64,000 bases of DNA. Source: Paenibacillus methanolicus (lineage in GTDB: Bacteria; Bacillota; Bacilli; Paenibacillales; Paenibacillaceae). A program made the position numbers and the translations under genes. Positions 8,234 to 17,468 of this stretch are shown here, one piece after another. Under the pieces are notes generated by a model. The model was not told the DNA's origin, did no database searches, and was given only the letters and a program-made list of their open reading frames with translations. Position 1 is the first letter of the stretch; each line of letters starts with the position of its first letter. The DNA lies in contig NZ_VNHS01000017.1 in NCBI RefSeq assembly GCF_008124765.1, positions 42,016-106,015 on the forward strand. The letters are read 5' to 3'.

Positions 8234-10083
8234 CGAGTACGATAGGGGACAGGAAACGGTGGGGGATGCGGAAAATGAATAGTTTTCGGTTTCGATTGAC
8301 CTTCGCGATGGTCGCGCTGATCGGCTTGTCGGTGCTGGCCGCGGGCATTGTGATGGGCAATACGTTCAAGCAAAATCATATTAACGCGCTGGAAGCCAGC
8401 ATGGTTCGGGAAATGCGCATAATTCTGGACGGGATGGATTGGCAGGGCAGCGACGCCGGAACGCCATTCGATTATTATTCCGAGCAGGCACGGCATTTGA
8501 AGGAGACGACCGAGTCGCGCGTCACGTTCATTCGCGGCGATGGCGTCGTGCTCGGCGATTCGGATCACGATGCCCGCACGATGGATAATCACGCCGAACG
8601 GACGGAGATCGTGGAGGCGGGACGCGAAGGCGTCGGCCGCGCGATCCGCCACTCGGATACGCTGGACGAGAATTTATTGTATGTCGCGATCGAGGCGGTA
8701 CGCGGACAGCCCGATAAAGGCTATATTCGGTTGGCGCTTAGCCTGGCGACCGTCGAGGCGAGCATGAGCCGAATTTGGAGCGCGCTCGTGATCGGATTGC
8801 TCGTGCTGTTCGTCGTCGCGGCACTGGTCAGCTATCGGCTGGCAAGCGGGCTGACGAGGCCGCTGGAGCAGATCACGGCGGTGGCCAAACGCATCAAGAG
8901 TCTGGATTATCAAGCACGGGTCAACGTGAAAAATCACGACGAGATCGGCGAGCTCGGACAAGCCCTCAACGCGATGGCCGAGAGTCTGCAAATTCAGATG
9001 GCGCGCATTCATCAGAACGAGAATCAGTTGGAGAGCGTCTTGGACAATATGATCAACGGCATCGTCATGATCGATCGCGCGGGGCGGATGGTGCTGATCA
9101 ACCGACGGGCGGAGGAAGTGCTCGGTTTTCATGCCGGAGAGATGGTCGGCCGTCATTATACGGAAGCCAAACAGCAGTACGAGCTGACGCAGATTATTCA
9201 GGACGGGCTGGAGCACCGGGATCACGTTCGCGAAGAAATCACGTTCTATTTCCCCGAGGAACGGCTGCTTGATTTGAACCTGGTCCCGATCTTCGAAGAC
9301 GGCTCGGAATTCGGCGGCGTACTGCTCGTCCTGCAGGACGTCTCGGCGATCCGGCGTCTCGAGCGGATGCGCAGCGAGTTCGTCGCCAACGTGTCTCATG
9401 AGCTGAAGACGCCGGTGGCGGCCGTGAAGGGATTTGCCGAGACGCTGCTGAGCGGCGCGGTGAATGACCCGGAGATCACGAAGTCGTTCCTGCAGATCAT
9501 CTATGACGAGAGCGAACGTCTCAACCGGCTGATCGGCGATATTCTCGAGCTGTCGAAGATCGAATCGCGGCGGGTGCCGCTGCAGTTCTCGCCGATCGAG
9601 CTCCCGTCGTTCATCTCGAAGACGGTGGAAGTGATGACATCCGAAGCGGCGCGCAAGCATATCGATCTGTCGATGCGGGTCGAGCCGGGACTGTTCGTGG
9701 AAGCGGACGAAGATCGGTTGCGTCAAATCGTCATGAACCTGCTCGCTAACGGCATTAGCTATACGCCGGAAGGCGGCAAGGTGTCGATCAGCGTGCAGCC
9801 GCTCGTCGACGGACGCCCCGTGAGCGGAGGGGACGAACAGGACTACGACTACATTCGCATCAGCATTTCGGATACGGGTATCGGCATTCCGAAGAAAGAT
9901 CTGCCTCGCATCTTCGAGCGATTCTACCGCGTCGATAAGGCGCGTTCGCGGAGTTCGGGCGGTACAGGCCTCGGATTGTCCATCGTCAAGCACTTGGTCG
10001 AGCTGCATCATGGCACGATTTCGGTCGAGAGCTCGGTCGGAATCGGCTCGACGTTCATCATCGATATGCCGGTAATTCAATAG
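8230..10083 (+). CDS. Sensor histidine kinase, PhoR/PnpS-like
   Basis: A membrane histidine kinase of up to 617 residues. Order: TM1 (about 20-42), an extracytoplasmic sensor region (about 43-182), TM2 (about 184-204), HAMP (to about 258), a PAS domain (about 265-375), HisKA with the phospho-acceptor His390 in 'NVSHELKTPVAAVKGF', then HATPase with 'NLLANGISYTPEGG', 'SDTGIGI' and 'GTGLGLSIVKHL'. The layout matches PhoR/PnpS and related kinases. ATG-8230 overlaps the transporter stop; ATG-8266 and ATG-8275 after a G-rich stretch are credible alternatives that would shorten only the cytoplasmic N-terminus. The partner regulator follows 114 bases later. The signal is unknown. Confidence 0.88.
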   Translation: MTSTIGDRKRWGMRKMNSFRFRLTFAMVALIGLSVLAAGIVMGNTFKQNHINALEASMVREMRIILDGMDWQGSDAGTPFDYYSEQARHLKETTESRVTFIRGDGVVLGDSDHDARTMDNHAERTEIVEAGREGVGRAIRHSDTLDENLLYVAIEAVRGQPDKGYIRLALSLATVEASMSRIWSALVIGLLVLFVVAALVSYRLASGLTRPLEQITAVAKRIKSLDYQARVNVKNHDEIGELGQALNAMAESLQIQMARIHQNENQLESVLDNMINGIVMIDRAGRMVLINRRAEEVLGFHAGEMVGRHYTEAKQQYELTQIIQDGLEHRDHVREEITFYFPEERLLDLNLVPIFEDGSEFGGVLLVLQDVSAIRRLERMRSEFVANVSHELKTPVAAVKGFAETLLSGAVNDPEITKSFLQIIYDESERLNRLIGDILELSKIESRRVPLQFSPIELPSFISKTVEVMTSEAARKHIDLSMRVEPGLFVEADEDRLRQIVMNLLANGISYTPEGGKVSISVQPLVDGRPVSGGDEQDYDYIRISISDTGIGIPKKDLPRIFERFYRVDKARSRSSGGTGLGLSIVKHLVELHHGTISVESSVGIGSTFIIDMPVIQ

Positions 10084-10197
10084 ATTGAGGGAGAGCGGGT
10101 AGAGAGATAAAGGTTTACCCGCTCTTCATAGAATGATATGATTGGCTTGTAAAGAAGCCAAAAATATTGCAAAACAATGCGAAACTTGGGGGTTCTC

Positions 10198-10920
10198 ATG
10201 TCGCAAAAGGTGTTAGTCATCGAAGACGAACCGACGCTCGCGCGATTGCTTTCCTACAACCTGACGCAAGAAGGGTACGACACAACGGTAATCGAGCATG
10301 GCGTAGAGGGGCTGCAGGCAGCATTGCAGCGTTCGTTTGACCTTATTATTCTGGATATTATGCTGCCTGGCATGAACGGATTCGAGATCTTATCGCGTCT
10401 GCGCCAAAGCGGCAACGGCACGCCGGTCATCGTCCTGACGGCGCGCAACGCCGAGGAGGAAGTCGTGCAGGGCTTGAAGCGCGGCGCCGACGATTATATT
10501 ACGAAGCCGTTCGGCGTCGCGGAGCTGCTCGCCCGCGTATCGGCCGTGCTTCGGCGCACCGGGCCGGAGCAGGACGGCAAGGCATCGGAATCTTCGGATA
10601 GAGTTATCTCCGCCGGGGAGCTGTCGATATTCCCCGAGCGATACGAGGTAATTCTAGCCGGGGAGACCGTGCCGCTTCGTCCGAAGGAATTCGAAGTATT
10701 GCTTTATCTCGTGCAACGCCCCGGCATGGTCATTACCCGCGACGATCTGATGAATGTCGTCTGGGGTTTCGACTACATCGGCGGTCAGCGCACGGTCGAC
10801 GTGCACGTCAGCTCGCTGCGCAAGAAGCTGGAGCTCGGTCAGCAGTCGGTGCAGATCGAATCAATCCGCGGCGTCGGCTACAAGCTCGTCATGCCCAAGA
10901 AGCTCGGTTCGTCCAAATAG
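10198..10920 (+). CDS. OmpR-family response regulator, PhoP-like
   Basis: A 240-residue two-domain regulator. The receiver has the acidic pair in 'VIEDEP', the phospho-acceptor Asp53 in 'IILDIMLPG', a Thr in 'VLTARN' and Lys in 'YITKPF'. The C-terminal winged helix (about 135-235) has 'LRPKEFEVLLYLVQRPG', 'RTVDVHVSSLRKKL' and 'SIRGVGYKL'. GGGGG just upstream fits the ATG at 10198 better than the in-frame ATG at 10177. It sits after the kinase gene, opposite to the usual phoP-phoR order. No phosphate genes are nearby, so the regulon is open. Confidence 0.88.
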   Translation: MSQKVLVIEDEPTLARLLSYNLTQEGYDTTVIEHGVEGLQAALQRSFDLIILDIMLPGMNGFEILSRLRQSGNGTPVIVLTARNAEEEVVQGLKRGADDYITKPFGVAELLARVSAVLRRTGPEQDGKASESSDRVISAGELSIFPERYEVILAGETVPLRPKEFEVLLYLVQRPGMVITRDDLMNVVWGFDYIGGQRTVDVHVSSLRKKLELGQQSVQIESIRGVGYKLVMPKKLGSSK

Positions 10921-10935
10921 ACGACCGGGCTTTTT
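10900..10935 (+). terminator. Terminator overlapping the end of the response regulator gene
   Basis: AAGCTCGGTTCGTC (10900-10913) pairs imperfectly with GACGACCGGGCTT starting at 10920, followed by a T-run. The left arm lies in the last coding codons. Confidence 0.6.
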
Positions 10936-11098
10936 GCGTTGCGGGTGCTTGCGCCGCTTAAGCGTAGAGGCTTGTTTCGGACCTGCGCGATCGCTGTAAG
11001 AATAGATGTAACCAATCGTTTCTTACATATCCAATGGACCATTCGGAAACCCTACACCAAATGATTCCATTAGCGGTTAGGCAAAGGAGAGGATTCGC

Positions 11099-11308
11099 AT
11101 GAACCCGAACGAAACAGGAAAGAAGCGAGATGACCAGACGGCCGTCGATACGGCAGGCATACCGATTGTCCCGTACCGCGAGGACATATCGGCGACGGAT
11201 TCGATCGATCCGGTCGTCGAGGAGATCATGGACAATATTGAACATACGTTTGTCGATGAAGAGGATAACTACGAAGACGCGAACCGTTCGAAGCGGGACG
11301 ATGATTAA
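11099..11308 (+). CDS. Small acidic protein, unknown function
   Basis: A 69-residue hydrophilic protein, very rich in Asp, Glu and Asn, without membrane segments. The middle reads 'SIDPVVEEIMDNIEHTFVDEED', which could form one acidic helix. AAAGGAGAGG upstream of ATG-11099 is a strong, well-spaced ribosome binding site, which supports it as a real gene. It overlaps the next gene by 8 bases, so the two are probably co-translated. No family recognised. Confidence 0.6.
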   Translation: MNPNETGKKRDDQTAVDTAGIPIVPYREDISATDSIDPVVEEIMDNIEHTFVDEEDNYEDANRSKRDDD

Positions 11309-11783
11309 ATATGTGAACGGCTGGTTCGCGATCGCAAGCGCCTATGCGCTGTGCTTCTTCGCGTCCGCGACGATGTGCGCAATGCTATCCCGCCAGCCGA
11401 TCGATCGGTACGATCTGGCCCAGGTCTGGATCGGCGCGGCCATGTTGGTCGTTCCGTATGCGCTCGCCGGGCTGTACGTCTACCAACAATGGGGACGTTC
11501 GATCCGGCAAGCATTCGCGTTCGGCCTCACGCTGGTGATGGGCGAACGGTTGGGCATTCTGTTTATCGGGTCGGTATTCGTTGCGGCAGGAGGTGACGGC
11601 GGCGGCAATGGCATCGTCACCTGGCGCAGCGTAATCGATTTTGTATGGGCGGAGGCGCTTCCGTACTTTACGCCGATTTATATTTGCTGCGGCGGGATTA
11701 GCATCGTCGTGTGCGTCGTCTCGGCGGTAGCGATATGGCCGAGATACGTGCGCCCCGGGCAATCGAGCCCGTCGGCAAGGTAG
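11301..11783 (+). CDS. Predicted four-helix membrane protein, unknown function
   Basis: The ATG at 11301 lies inside the end of the preceding small gene and gives 160 residues. Hydrophobic segments lie at about 7-29 (WFAIASAYALCFFASATMCAM), 44-62 (IGAAMLVVPYALAGLYVY), 72-95 (FAFGLTLVMGERLGILFIGSV) and 120-148 (YFTPIYICCGGISIVVCVVSAVAIW). The ribosome binding site is weak, consistent with translational coupling. Longer in-frame starts (for example 11130) would add an Arg/Ser-rich shadow of the upstream gene and are rejected. Family unknown. Confidence 0.6.
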   Translation: MIKYVNGWFAIASAYALCFFASATMCAMLSRQPIDRYDLAQVWIGAAMLVVPYALAGLYVYQQWGRSIRQAFAFGLTLVMGERLGILFIGSVFVAAGGDGGGNGIVTWRSVIDFVWAEALPYFTPIYICCGGISIVVCVVSAVAIWPRYVRPGQSSPSAR

Positions 11784-11823
11784 ATAATACCGAATGGTTT
11801 GATCTAACTCAGCCATCGTTTGC

Positions 11824-11864
11824 AAAGCCTTGGAGAGACGCCAGTCTTTCCAAGGCTTTTTCGT
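11824..11864 (+). terminator. Terminator after the small membrane protein gene
   Basis: AAAGCCTTGGA (11824-11834) pairs with TCCAAGGCTTT (11849-11859), followed by a T-run. It is a clean stem with a 14-base loop. Confidence 0.85.
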
Positions 11865-12019
11865 CATATGCTAGGAATTTATAAGTTTCTCTCGCGCGCG
11901 GGGAGCATCGAGTTTGTTATTCCAAATCCCTCCATATAATGCTTAAATTCCTCTCGCCCTGACGAACGCCGTCATAGTATGATGGAAAGGTTGTCATTAT
12001 TTATCTGAACTGGGGCGAG

Positions 12020-14338
12020 ATGATGAGGTGGAAGAAATGTACGGCCGCGCTGCTGGCTGCGGTCGCATTCATGGGACCTATTGCGGCAGGCCATGATGCG
12101 GTGACGGCGGCCGCGGGAGCGCAATCGCAGGCTAGCAACCCGAACGCGAGCGGCAAACAGCTGGCATCCGCGCTGGCGGAGCTATCCGAATATAATTTGA
12201 TCGGCGTTACCGCGGACGGTTGGATATATGTCGACGAGTATTATTTCGAACCCGGAACTTACCGGCAGCAATACCGCGTGTTGAAGAAGAAAGCCGGCGA
12301 TTCGGCGCTGCAGGATGCGACCAAGGACAAGCTGATCCGCCCGAGCGCGCCAAGCCGGCAATTCGCCGTGCCCGACCAGATCGACTACAACATTCGCGCC
12401 GCGGCGACGGCCGGACCGTATTTGCGGAATTTGGCGGCCAAATCGAACGTACATATTTTGTCGATCGCCGGCGAGACGGTGCTGTACTGGGAAGGCGAGA
12501 TTGCGCGAGACGATTACGGAGATGAACGGCTGAGCAAGGGGGTCATTAAGCGCGCCAAGTTGGATGGCACTAGCGTCAACGTCGTCGTCTCGGATCCGGG
12601 TACGCTGCAGCTGTCCCATATGACCGTCGCGAATCAGACGCTCTACTATACCGTCGCGAACGCCGCCGCGAAGCCGTCAGCCAATCCAGGCGAAGCCGCG
12701 ATCGTTTATTCGCTCTATCGAATCGGGCTCGACGGCAAGAACAAGAAACTGCTGGCCGGCGACTACTTGGGCGGCGTGGACCGGATGAACCGGACCGTGA
12801 GGGGAATCGCCCTGCATCGCGCTTATCAGCAGAGCGTGCCTGTGCAGATATGGAACGGGAATATCGTCTATCAGGCGACAACCGGCATGTACAAGATGAA
12901 GACGGACGGCACCGGCAAAACGAGACTCGCCGCGGACCACCCCGTACGCCCGATCCTCGATGGGGATGCCATCTATTACGGGACGAAACGAATCGTGCCG
13001 GGCACGAAGAAACGTACGGACGAGCTCGGGCCGATCTACCAGGTGAAGCTGTCCGGCGGCAAGCCGGTTCCCCTGACGAAAGGCGGCAGCAAGCTGCTCT
13101 TCGCCAAGGACGGCTGGGCGTATACGGAATCCGATCCAGACGAACTGGACCAACGTCTGACGCGCATCAAGCCGGGTACGGGGTCGCAGTCGCTGATCAA
13201 CGGACTGAAGGGCAGCGAGAGCTTCGCGGTGACCCACGTTTACGGAGACTTGATCCTGTACGGCAAGTACTCGCACCGCTCGAACAGAACTTATCACGCG
13301 ATGAACTGGGACGGAAGCGGCAAGAAGGAGATCCTGGTTCTGCGAACCAACGCCTATCCGGATCCGGTGTCGGGTGGCCAAACTCTTGACGCCGAGGAAG
13401 CGATCCGGCTTAATTACGGCAAATACGAGATGCCCGCCGAGCTGAAACGAGTGCTGAAGCTGCAGGAGGATCTGCGCGAGAAGAAGCTTCTTGATTACGG
13501 AGACATGTTTGGCGTGTATTTCTATGAGGACGGCGTTGATTCGCGCTATTTGAATACGCCGCTAGACGTCATTACGTTCGGGTCGCCTGGCGTAGACGGC
13601 ATCCACTACGGCTTCTTGACCGATTTCGGCGAGGTTACGAGCTTGGAAGAAGCCTATATCGTCCGCGTCGAACCGATGAACTTCGATGACCCTGTCCGCA
13701 TCGTCGCCCGGAATCTGCATGATTTCCTCCGCATGCTCGTCTATGCGGAGAACGCGGCTCATGTGTTGGACATGAACGCGGACAAGGCGTCCGTAAGCAC
13801 GATCATGGCACCGGATCCGGATGCGTGGGAGCCGGGCCGGGATGACGCGCTCGTGCGGCATCTCGTGTCCCAGACGCTCAAGCTGGAGAAGATGCCGGAC
13901 CCATATGCTTACTTTCAGCAGCTGAAGAAGGCTCGCGGGCTTGCGGCAACGGTTCCGACCGAGGATGGCCTCGGCGTCGTGCCGTCCACCGGTGCGGGAA
14001 TTCCCGCAGAACGGTTCGATTTCGCCGGCAAAGAATGGCTGGAGCTGGCGGACGCGAAGGCGTTCTTCGGCTCGGCGCCCCGGGAAGCCAAGCTTGTCTT
14101 CCTGCGGGACGCTCAATCTCGCGGATGGATTAACGAGGCAGACGAGGATGTTAAGCAATTCCTCAAGCAAGAATTGCGCGCGATCGGCTTGGACGACGAA
14201 GCGGATCGAATCGGATATCCGGACTACGAGGACTATTATGAAGAAGGCTATACCGAGAAGGAAACGGATTGGATGGAGATAGAATCGGAGGATGACGAGT
14301 ACTTGGGCTCGATCTCGATCGATTGGTTTAGCTGGTAA
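12020..14338 (+). CDS. Secreted protein with DUF5050-like beta-propeller repeats
   Basis: A 772-residue protein with a signal peptide (positive 'MMRWKK', hydrophobic core, likely cleavage after about residue 33). Residues about 50-460 contain repeated blades with phrases such as 'VIKRAKLDGTSVNVVVSD', 'LYRIGLDGKNKKLLAGD', 'MYKMKTDGTGKTRLAAD' and 'IYQVKLSGGKPVPLTKGG', the 'x-LDG-x-x-K-x-L' pattern of DUF5050/LDL-receptor-like propellers found in Gram-positive surface proteins. The C-terminal third is a separate mixed domain ending in a very acidic tail. GGGGCGAG precedes the start. It has its own terminator. The binding partner is unknown. Confidence 0.65.
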   Translation: MMRWKKCTAALLAAVAFMGPIAAGHDAVTAAAGAQSQASNPNASGKQLASALAELSEYNLIGVTADGWIYVDEYYFEPGTYRQQYRVLKKKAGDSALQDATKDKLIRPSAPSRQFAVPDQIDYNIRAAATAGPYLRNLAAKSNVHILSIAGETVLYWEGEIARDDYGDERLSKGVIKRAKLDGTSVNVVVSDPGTLQLSHMTVANQTLYYTVANAAAKPSANPGEAAIVYSLYRIGLDGKNKKLLAGDYLGGVDRMNRTVRGIALHRAYQQSVPVQIWNGNIVYQATTGMYKMKTDGTGKTRLAADHPVRPILDGDAIYYGTKRIVPGTKKRTDELGPIYQVKLSGGKPVPLTKGGSKLLFAKDGWAYTESDPDELDQRLTRIKPGTGSQSLINGLKGSESFAVTHVYGDLILYGKYSHRSNRTYHAMNWDGSGKKEILVLRTNAYPDPVSGGQTLDAEEAIRLNYGKYEMPAELKRVLKLQEDLREKKLLDYGDMFGVYFYEDGVDSRYLNTPLDVITFGSPGVDGIHYGFLTDFGEVTSLEEAYIVRVEPMNFDDPVRIVARNLHDFLRMLVYAENAAHVLDMNADKASVSTIMAPDPDAWEPGRDDALVRHLVSQTLKLEKMPDPYAYFQQLKKARGLAATVPTEDGLGVVPSTGAGIPAERFDFAGKEWLELADAKAFFGSAPREAKLVFLRDAQSRGWINEADEDVKQFLKQELRAIGLDDEADRIGYPDYEDYYEEGYTEKETDWMEIESEDDEYLGSISIDWFSW

Positions 14339-14361
14339 TGCAAGATGGTTGAGCAAGGGAA

Positions 14362-14389
14362 GGACAACGGGCTGCCCGTTGTCCTTTTT
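14362..14389 (+). terminator. Terminator of the secreted propeller protein gene
   Basis: GGACAACGGG (14362-14371) pairs with CCCGTTGTCC (14375-14384), followed by TTTTT. Confidence 0.9.
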
Positions 14390-14394
14390 GGCGA

Positions 14395-14898
14395 CTATTG
14401 GGCCGCGCCACCCGCTATCCGGATGACGGATTCGCCGCCATCGGCATCGTATTCGACCGAGTAGCCGTATGCTTCGGCAATGGCGCGCAGCGGCAAATAG
14501 ACGCGGCCCTCCGTTAAGAGCATCTCTTGCGTAATCTCGAACCGTTGATCCAGCACATGATCATAAAAAGCCTTCTCGCCCGCGATCATCGTAAAACCGT
14601 CGCTTCGTTCGCCGACGGCGTTCAGGTCAAAGGCCTGAATTAGTAAACGCTGCTCGTCGGCGTTCCAAGCAATCCCCTTGGAAACCGTATCGAAAGGCAC
14701 TAATAGGGAGAGCAGGTGAGGAGAAACGTAAAGTCGGTTATCCCGCGTTGCGTAATCGGAGCGTTCCAAAACCCGTTTTTCGCCGTTCGCATAGTCGATT
14801 CTTAGCGCGTTCGTCTGTTCGGCCGCATAGGCGGGGAAAGCCCCGGTCACGCAGAGGAGGGCGAGCGCGGCAGCCGACCCGATTTGCTTCAACTTCAT
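14395..14898 (-). CDS. Secreted stalk-domain (copper amine oxidase N-terminal-like) protein
   Basis: A 167-residue protein with a signal peptide ending near 'FPAYAAEQ'. Its C-terminal half has the hallmark of the 'stalk domain' (copper amine oxidase N-terminal-like) common in Paenibacillus envelope proteins: 'VYLPLRAIAEAYGYSVEYDADGGESVIRI', where a pair of short strands and a helix repeats. An upstream partial copy ('LYVSPHLLSLLVPFD...IAWNADEQRLLIQA') is also visible. It is likely a cell-wall-associated beta-rich module. It is transcribed alone toward the propeller gene. Confidence 0.7.
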   Translation of the reverse strand: MKLKQIGSAAALALLCVTGAFPAYAAEQTNALRIDYANGEKRVLERSDYATRDNRLYVSPHLLSLLVPFDTVSKGIAWNADEQRLLIQAFDLNAVGERSDGFTMIAGEKAFYDHVLDQRFEITQEMLLTEGRVYLPLRAIAEAYGYSVEYDADGGESVIRIAGGAAQ

Positions 14899-14975
14899 CG
14901 TATCGCTCCTTATATGGAAATAATCCGAATGTTGATTTGACGTTGTATCCTCGCGAATAGTTCCAGATTGACGCG

Positions 14976-15019
14976 AAAAAGCCCGCCGTTCGCCTCAAAT
15001 CGAGACGAACGCGGGCTTT
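14976..15019 (-). terminator. Terminator of the AraC-type regulator gene
   Basis: Minus strand: AAAGCCCGC (15011-15019) plus GTTCG pair with CGAAC plus GCGGGCTTTTT (14976-14986). The T-run is on the minus side. It touches the stop codon of the gene at 15018. Confidence 0.8.
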
Positions 15020-15887
15020 ATTGCCGGTTCCAGGCGAGCATGCGCTTCTGGAACTGCTTTGGCGAGCAGTCATTGTATTTTTTGAACATTTTATAGAAAT
15101 GCGCCATGTTCGGCATGCCGATCCGGTCGCCGACCTCCGAGACGCTCATGTCCTTGGTGAGCAGGATGCGCTCGGCCCACTTGATCTTGCGGTAATTCAC
15201 GTATTCGGTGAACGAGAGGCCGATCGCTTTCTTGAAAAATTTGACGAAATAATAGTAGCTCATATTGGCCAGCTTGCACACTTCCTCCACCTGGATGCGA
15301 TCGGTCAGATGCGTCTCGACGTAATCGAGCACGCCTCGCAGCCGCGCCCGGTCGAAGTCTTCGCTCTCGGCGAGAATCTTCTTCGAGTCGCTGCGGATGA
15401 GCAGCAGGAGCAGTTTCTTGATCAGCATGCTGACGGCCAATTCATAGCCCGTCTGCTTGGTCGTCGCCTCCTGCAGGATCGAGCGGATGGATTCGGCGGC
15501 TTCCGCCTTCGCATGGGCATTCTCGCGGAAGATGTAGTTCGCTTGGCTAAGCGGATTCTTCGTCTCCGAGAAAAATCGCATATACGGCATGGAGCTATGG
15601 TCGAAAAATTGCTCCAGATCGAATTGCAGCACGATATAGTGCATCGGCACGCCGATGCTGCGGTCGCGATGCAGCTGATTGGCGCCGATGATGGCCACGT
15701 CGCCGGCCTCCAGCCGGACGCTTTCGTCGTCGATATACACGTCCAGGATACCGTCCGTGACGAGCAAAAGCTCGAGTTCCCGGTGGTGATGCCAGTCAAT
15801 GTAAAAATCGTGCATGCGCTCGGATTGAAATATTTTAAGAGACAAGAGAGGGTTTTCATAAACAACCTTCTCGTTGTAAAATTCCAC
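15018..15887 (-). CDS. AraC-family transcriptional regulator (cupin sensor)
   Basis: A 289-residue regulator. The N-terminal cupin half has 'DWHHHRELELLLVTDG' and 'VRLEAGDVAIIGANQLH', a sugar-binding jelly roll. The C-terminal pair of HTHs (about 185-285) has 'VEEVCKLANMSYYYFVKFFKKAIGLSFTEYV' and 'SVSEVGDRIGMPNMAHFYKMFKKY', close to the AraC consensus. The start is GTG-15887, 8 bases after AGGGG; an upstream ATG in a Cys-rich stretch has no site. It is divergent from the Gfo/Idh oxidoreductase at 16054, its likely target, so a sugar or inositol derivative is the probable inducer. Confidence 0.85.
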   Translation of the reverse strand: MEFYNEKVVYENPLLSLKIFQSERMHDFYIDWHHHRELELLLVTDGILDVYIDDESVRLEAGDVAIIGANQLHRDRSIGVPMHYIVLQFDLEQFFDHSSMPYMRFFSETKNPLSQANYIFRENAHAKAEAAESIRSILQEATTKQTGYELAVSMLIKKLLLLLIRSDSKKILAESEDFDRARLRGVLDYVETHLTDRIQVEEVCKLANMSYYYFVKFFKKAIGLSFTEYVNYRKIKWAERILLTKDMSVSEVGDRIGMPNMAHFYKMFKKYNDCSPKQFQKRMLAWNRQ

Positions 15888-16053
15888 GTGATCACCCCTG
15901 CAACAACAAAATGGCATAAAACGATCGCAATATCCGCGATTACTAATGAACGCCTGTTTGGACTATACTTATTCTAGTTCATTGAGGTTCAATGGCACAA
16001 CGCAAAATTACGGTACGGCGCTATAATAAACCGGATCTTGGAGGGTTAATCAA

Positions 16054-17139
16054 ATGGCACAAGCACAGGTACGTATCGGCATCATCGGCTGCGGCGGGAT
16101 TGCTAACGGCAAACATATGCCGGCGCTGGCGAAAGTCGCCGAAGCGCAAATAGTCGCGTTCTGCGACATCGAAGCCGAGCGCGCGGTGAAAGCGAAGGAA
16201 ACGTTCGGCACGAGCGAAGCGGTCGTCTATACGGATTACCGCGAACTGTTGAAGGACGAGACGATCGAAGTTATCCATGTATGCACGCCGAACGATTCCC
16301 ATGCCGAAATTACGGTGGCCGCCCTCGAAGCGGGCAAGCACGTTCTGTGCGAGAAGCCGATGGCGAAGACGGCCGCGGACGCGCGCCTGATGCTGGAAGC
16401 GGCGAAGCGTACGGGCAAGAAGCTGAGCATCGGCTACCAGAACCGGTTCCGCGCCGATTCCCGCTACTTGAAGGAAGCTTGCGATCGCGAAGAGCTGGGC
16501 GAAGTGTATTTCGCCAAGGCGCACGCGATCCGCAGACGCGCGGTGCCGACGTGGGGCGTGTTCCTCGACGAGGAGAAACAAGGCGGCGGACCGTTGATCG
16601 ACATCGGCACGCACGCGCTTGACCTGGCGCTCTGGATGATGGACAATTACAAGCCGAAGGTCGTCCTCGGTCGCGCTTACCACAAGCTGTCCCAGAACGA
16701 GAACGCGGCCAACGCGTGGGGCCCTTGGGATCCGGCGCAGTTCACGGTCGAAGATTCGGCGTTCGCGATGATCACGATGGAGAACGGCGCGTCAATCGTA
16801 CTGGAATCGAGCTGGGCGCTCAACTCCCTCGAAGTCGACGAAGCGAAAGTAACGCTGTGCGGCACGAAGGCGGGCGCGGACATGAAGAAAGGGCTGCGCA
16901 TCAACGGCGAGGAGAACAGCCGGCTGTACACGAAGGATATCGAGCTCAGCAGCGGCGGCGTGGCATTCTACGAGGGCGCGAGCGAAGATCCGGCCGAGCT
17001 GGAAGCGCGCGCATGGATCGACGCCGTGCTGAACGACAAGGAGCCGGTCGTGACGGCAGAGCAGGCGCTCGTCGTATCGGAGATTCTCGAGGCGATCTAC
17101 GAATCTTCCAAGACGGGCAAAGCGGTCTATTTCGAATAA
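16054..17139 (+). CDS. Gfo/Idh/MocA-family oxidoreductase
   Basis: A 361-residue NAD(P)-dependent sugar dehydrogenase-type protein. It has a Rossmann fold with 'IGIIGCGGIANGKHMPAL' at about residue 8, the catalytic-lysine motif 'CEKPMAK' near residue 95, and 'GGGPLIDIGTHALDLALWMM' near 175, where the family's active-site Asp and His occur. GGAGGG at 16040-16045 sets the start and TATAAT at 16022-16027 is a likely -10 without a good -35, fitting activator dependence. The divergent AraC gene probably supplies the activator. The substrate could be an inositol, a rhamnose derivative or another keto-sugar. Confidence 0.85.
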   Translation: MAQAQVRIGIIGCGGIANGKHMPALAKVAEAQIVAFCDIEAERAVKAKETFGTSEAVVYTDYRELLKDETIEVIHVCTPNDSHAEITVAALEAGKHVLCEKPMAKTAADARLMLEAAKRTGKKLSIGYQNRFRADSRYLKEACDREELGEVYFAKAHAIRRRAVPTWGVFLDEEKQGGGPLIDIGTHALDLALWMMDNYKPKVVLGRAYHKLSQNENAANAWGPWDPAQFTVEDSAFAMITMENGASIVLESSWALNSLEVDEAKVTLCGTKAGADMKKGLRINGEENSRLYTKDIELSSGGVAFYEGASEDPAELEARAWIDAVLNDKEPVVTAEQALVVSEILEAIYESSKTGKAVYFE

Positions 17140-17158
17140 GATCGACATTTTAATCAGA

Positions 17159-17199
17159 GCATCCGTATGCGGCACCAGCTGCATGCGGATGCTTTTTTT
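17159..17199 (+). terminator. Terminator of the Gfo/Idh gene
   Basis: GCATCCGTATGC (17159-17170) pairs with GCATGCGGATGC (17181-17192), with one mismatch, followed by seven T. Confidence 0.88.
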
Positions 17200-17342
17200 A
17201 ATGAAATTGATTTTTTTGGATAAAAACGTAAAGCGATTCCGCGGGAGCGGACGAAAGCGAAGGTCAGCACGGAGCGGCATCAAGCACAGATCGCCTAGAG
17301 GATACCACCCACAGGCAAAACGTAACGAACGAAGCTCGAACA

Positions 17343-17468
17343 AGAGCCAGTCCGAAGGACTAGCGGGCTCCCCTTGAAAGGACACATCAAGGACGGCCGC
17401 GAACAGAGTCACGCTGATTAGAAGAGTCCAGAGGGTGCTAACCCTCTGGTACCCCTCGGCGGAGGGGG
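17343..17468 (+). repeat. Dispersed hairpin repeat, copy A (diverged)
   Basis: It shares the layout of copies B (17563) and C (33267). A TCC-GAA-GGA hairpin comes first, then CCGCGAACA, then a hairpin built on GTCCAGAGGG/CCCTCTGG, then CCCCTCGGCGGAGGGG. The first third is more diverged than in B and C. No protein is encoded. Confidence 0.6.

Noticed and set aside
12576..13381. Long antisense frames inside high-GC genes (e.g. within 12020-14338, fumarase, sensor kinase)
   Set aside because: These are mirror frames caused by codon bias, Arg/Ala-rich, without start signals or motifs.
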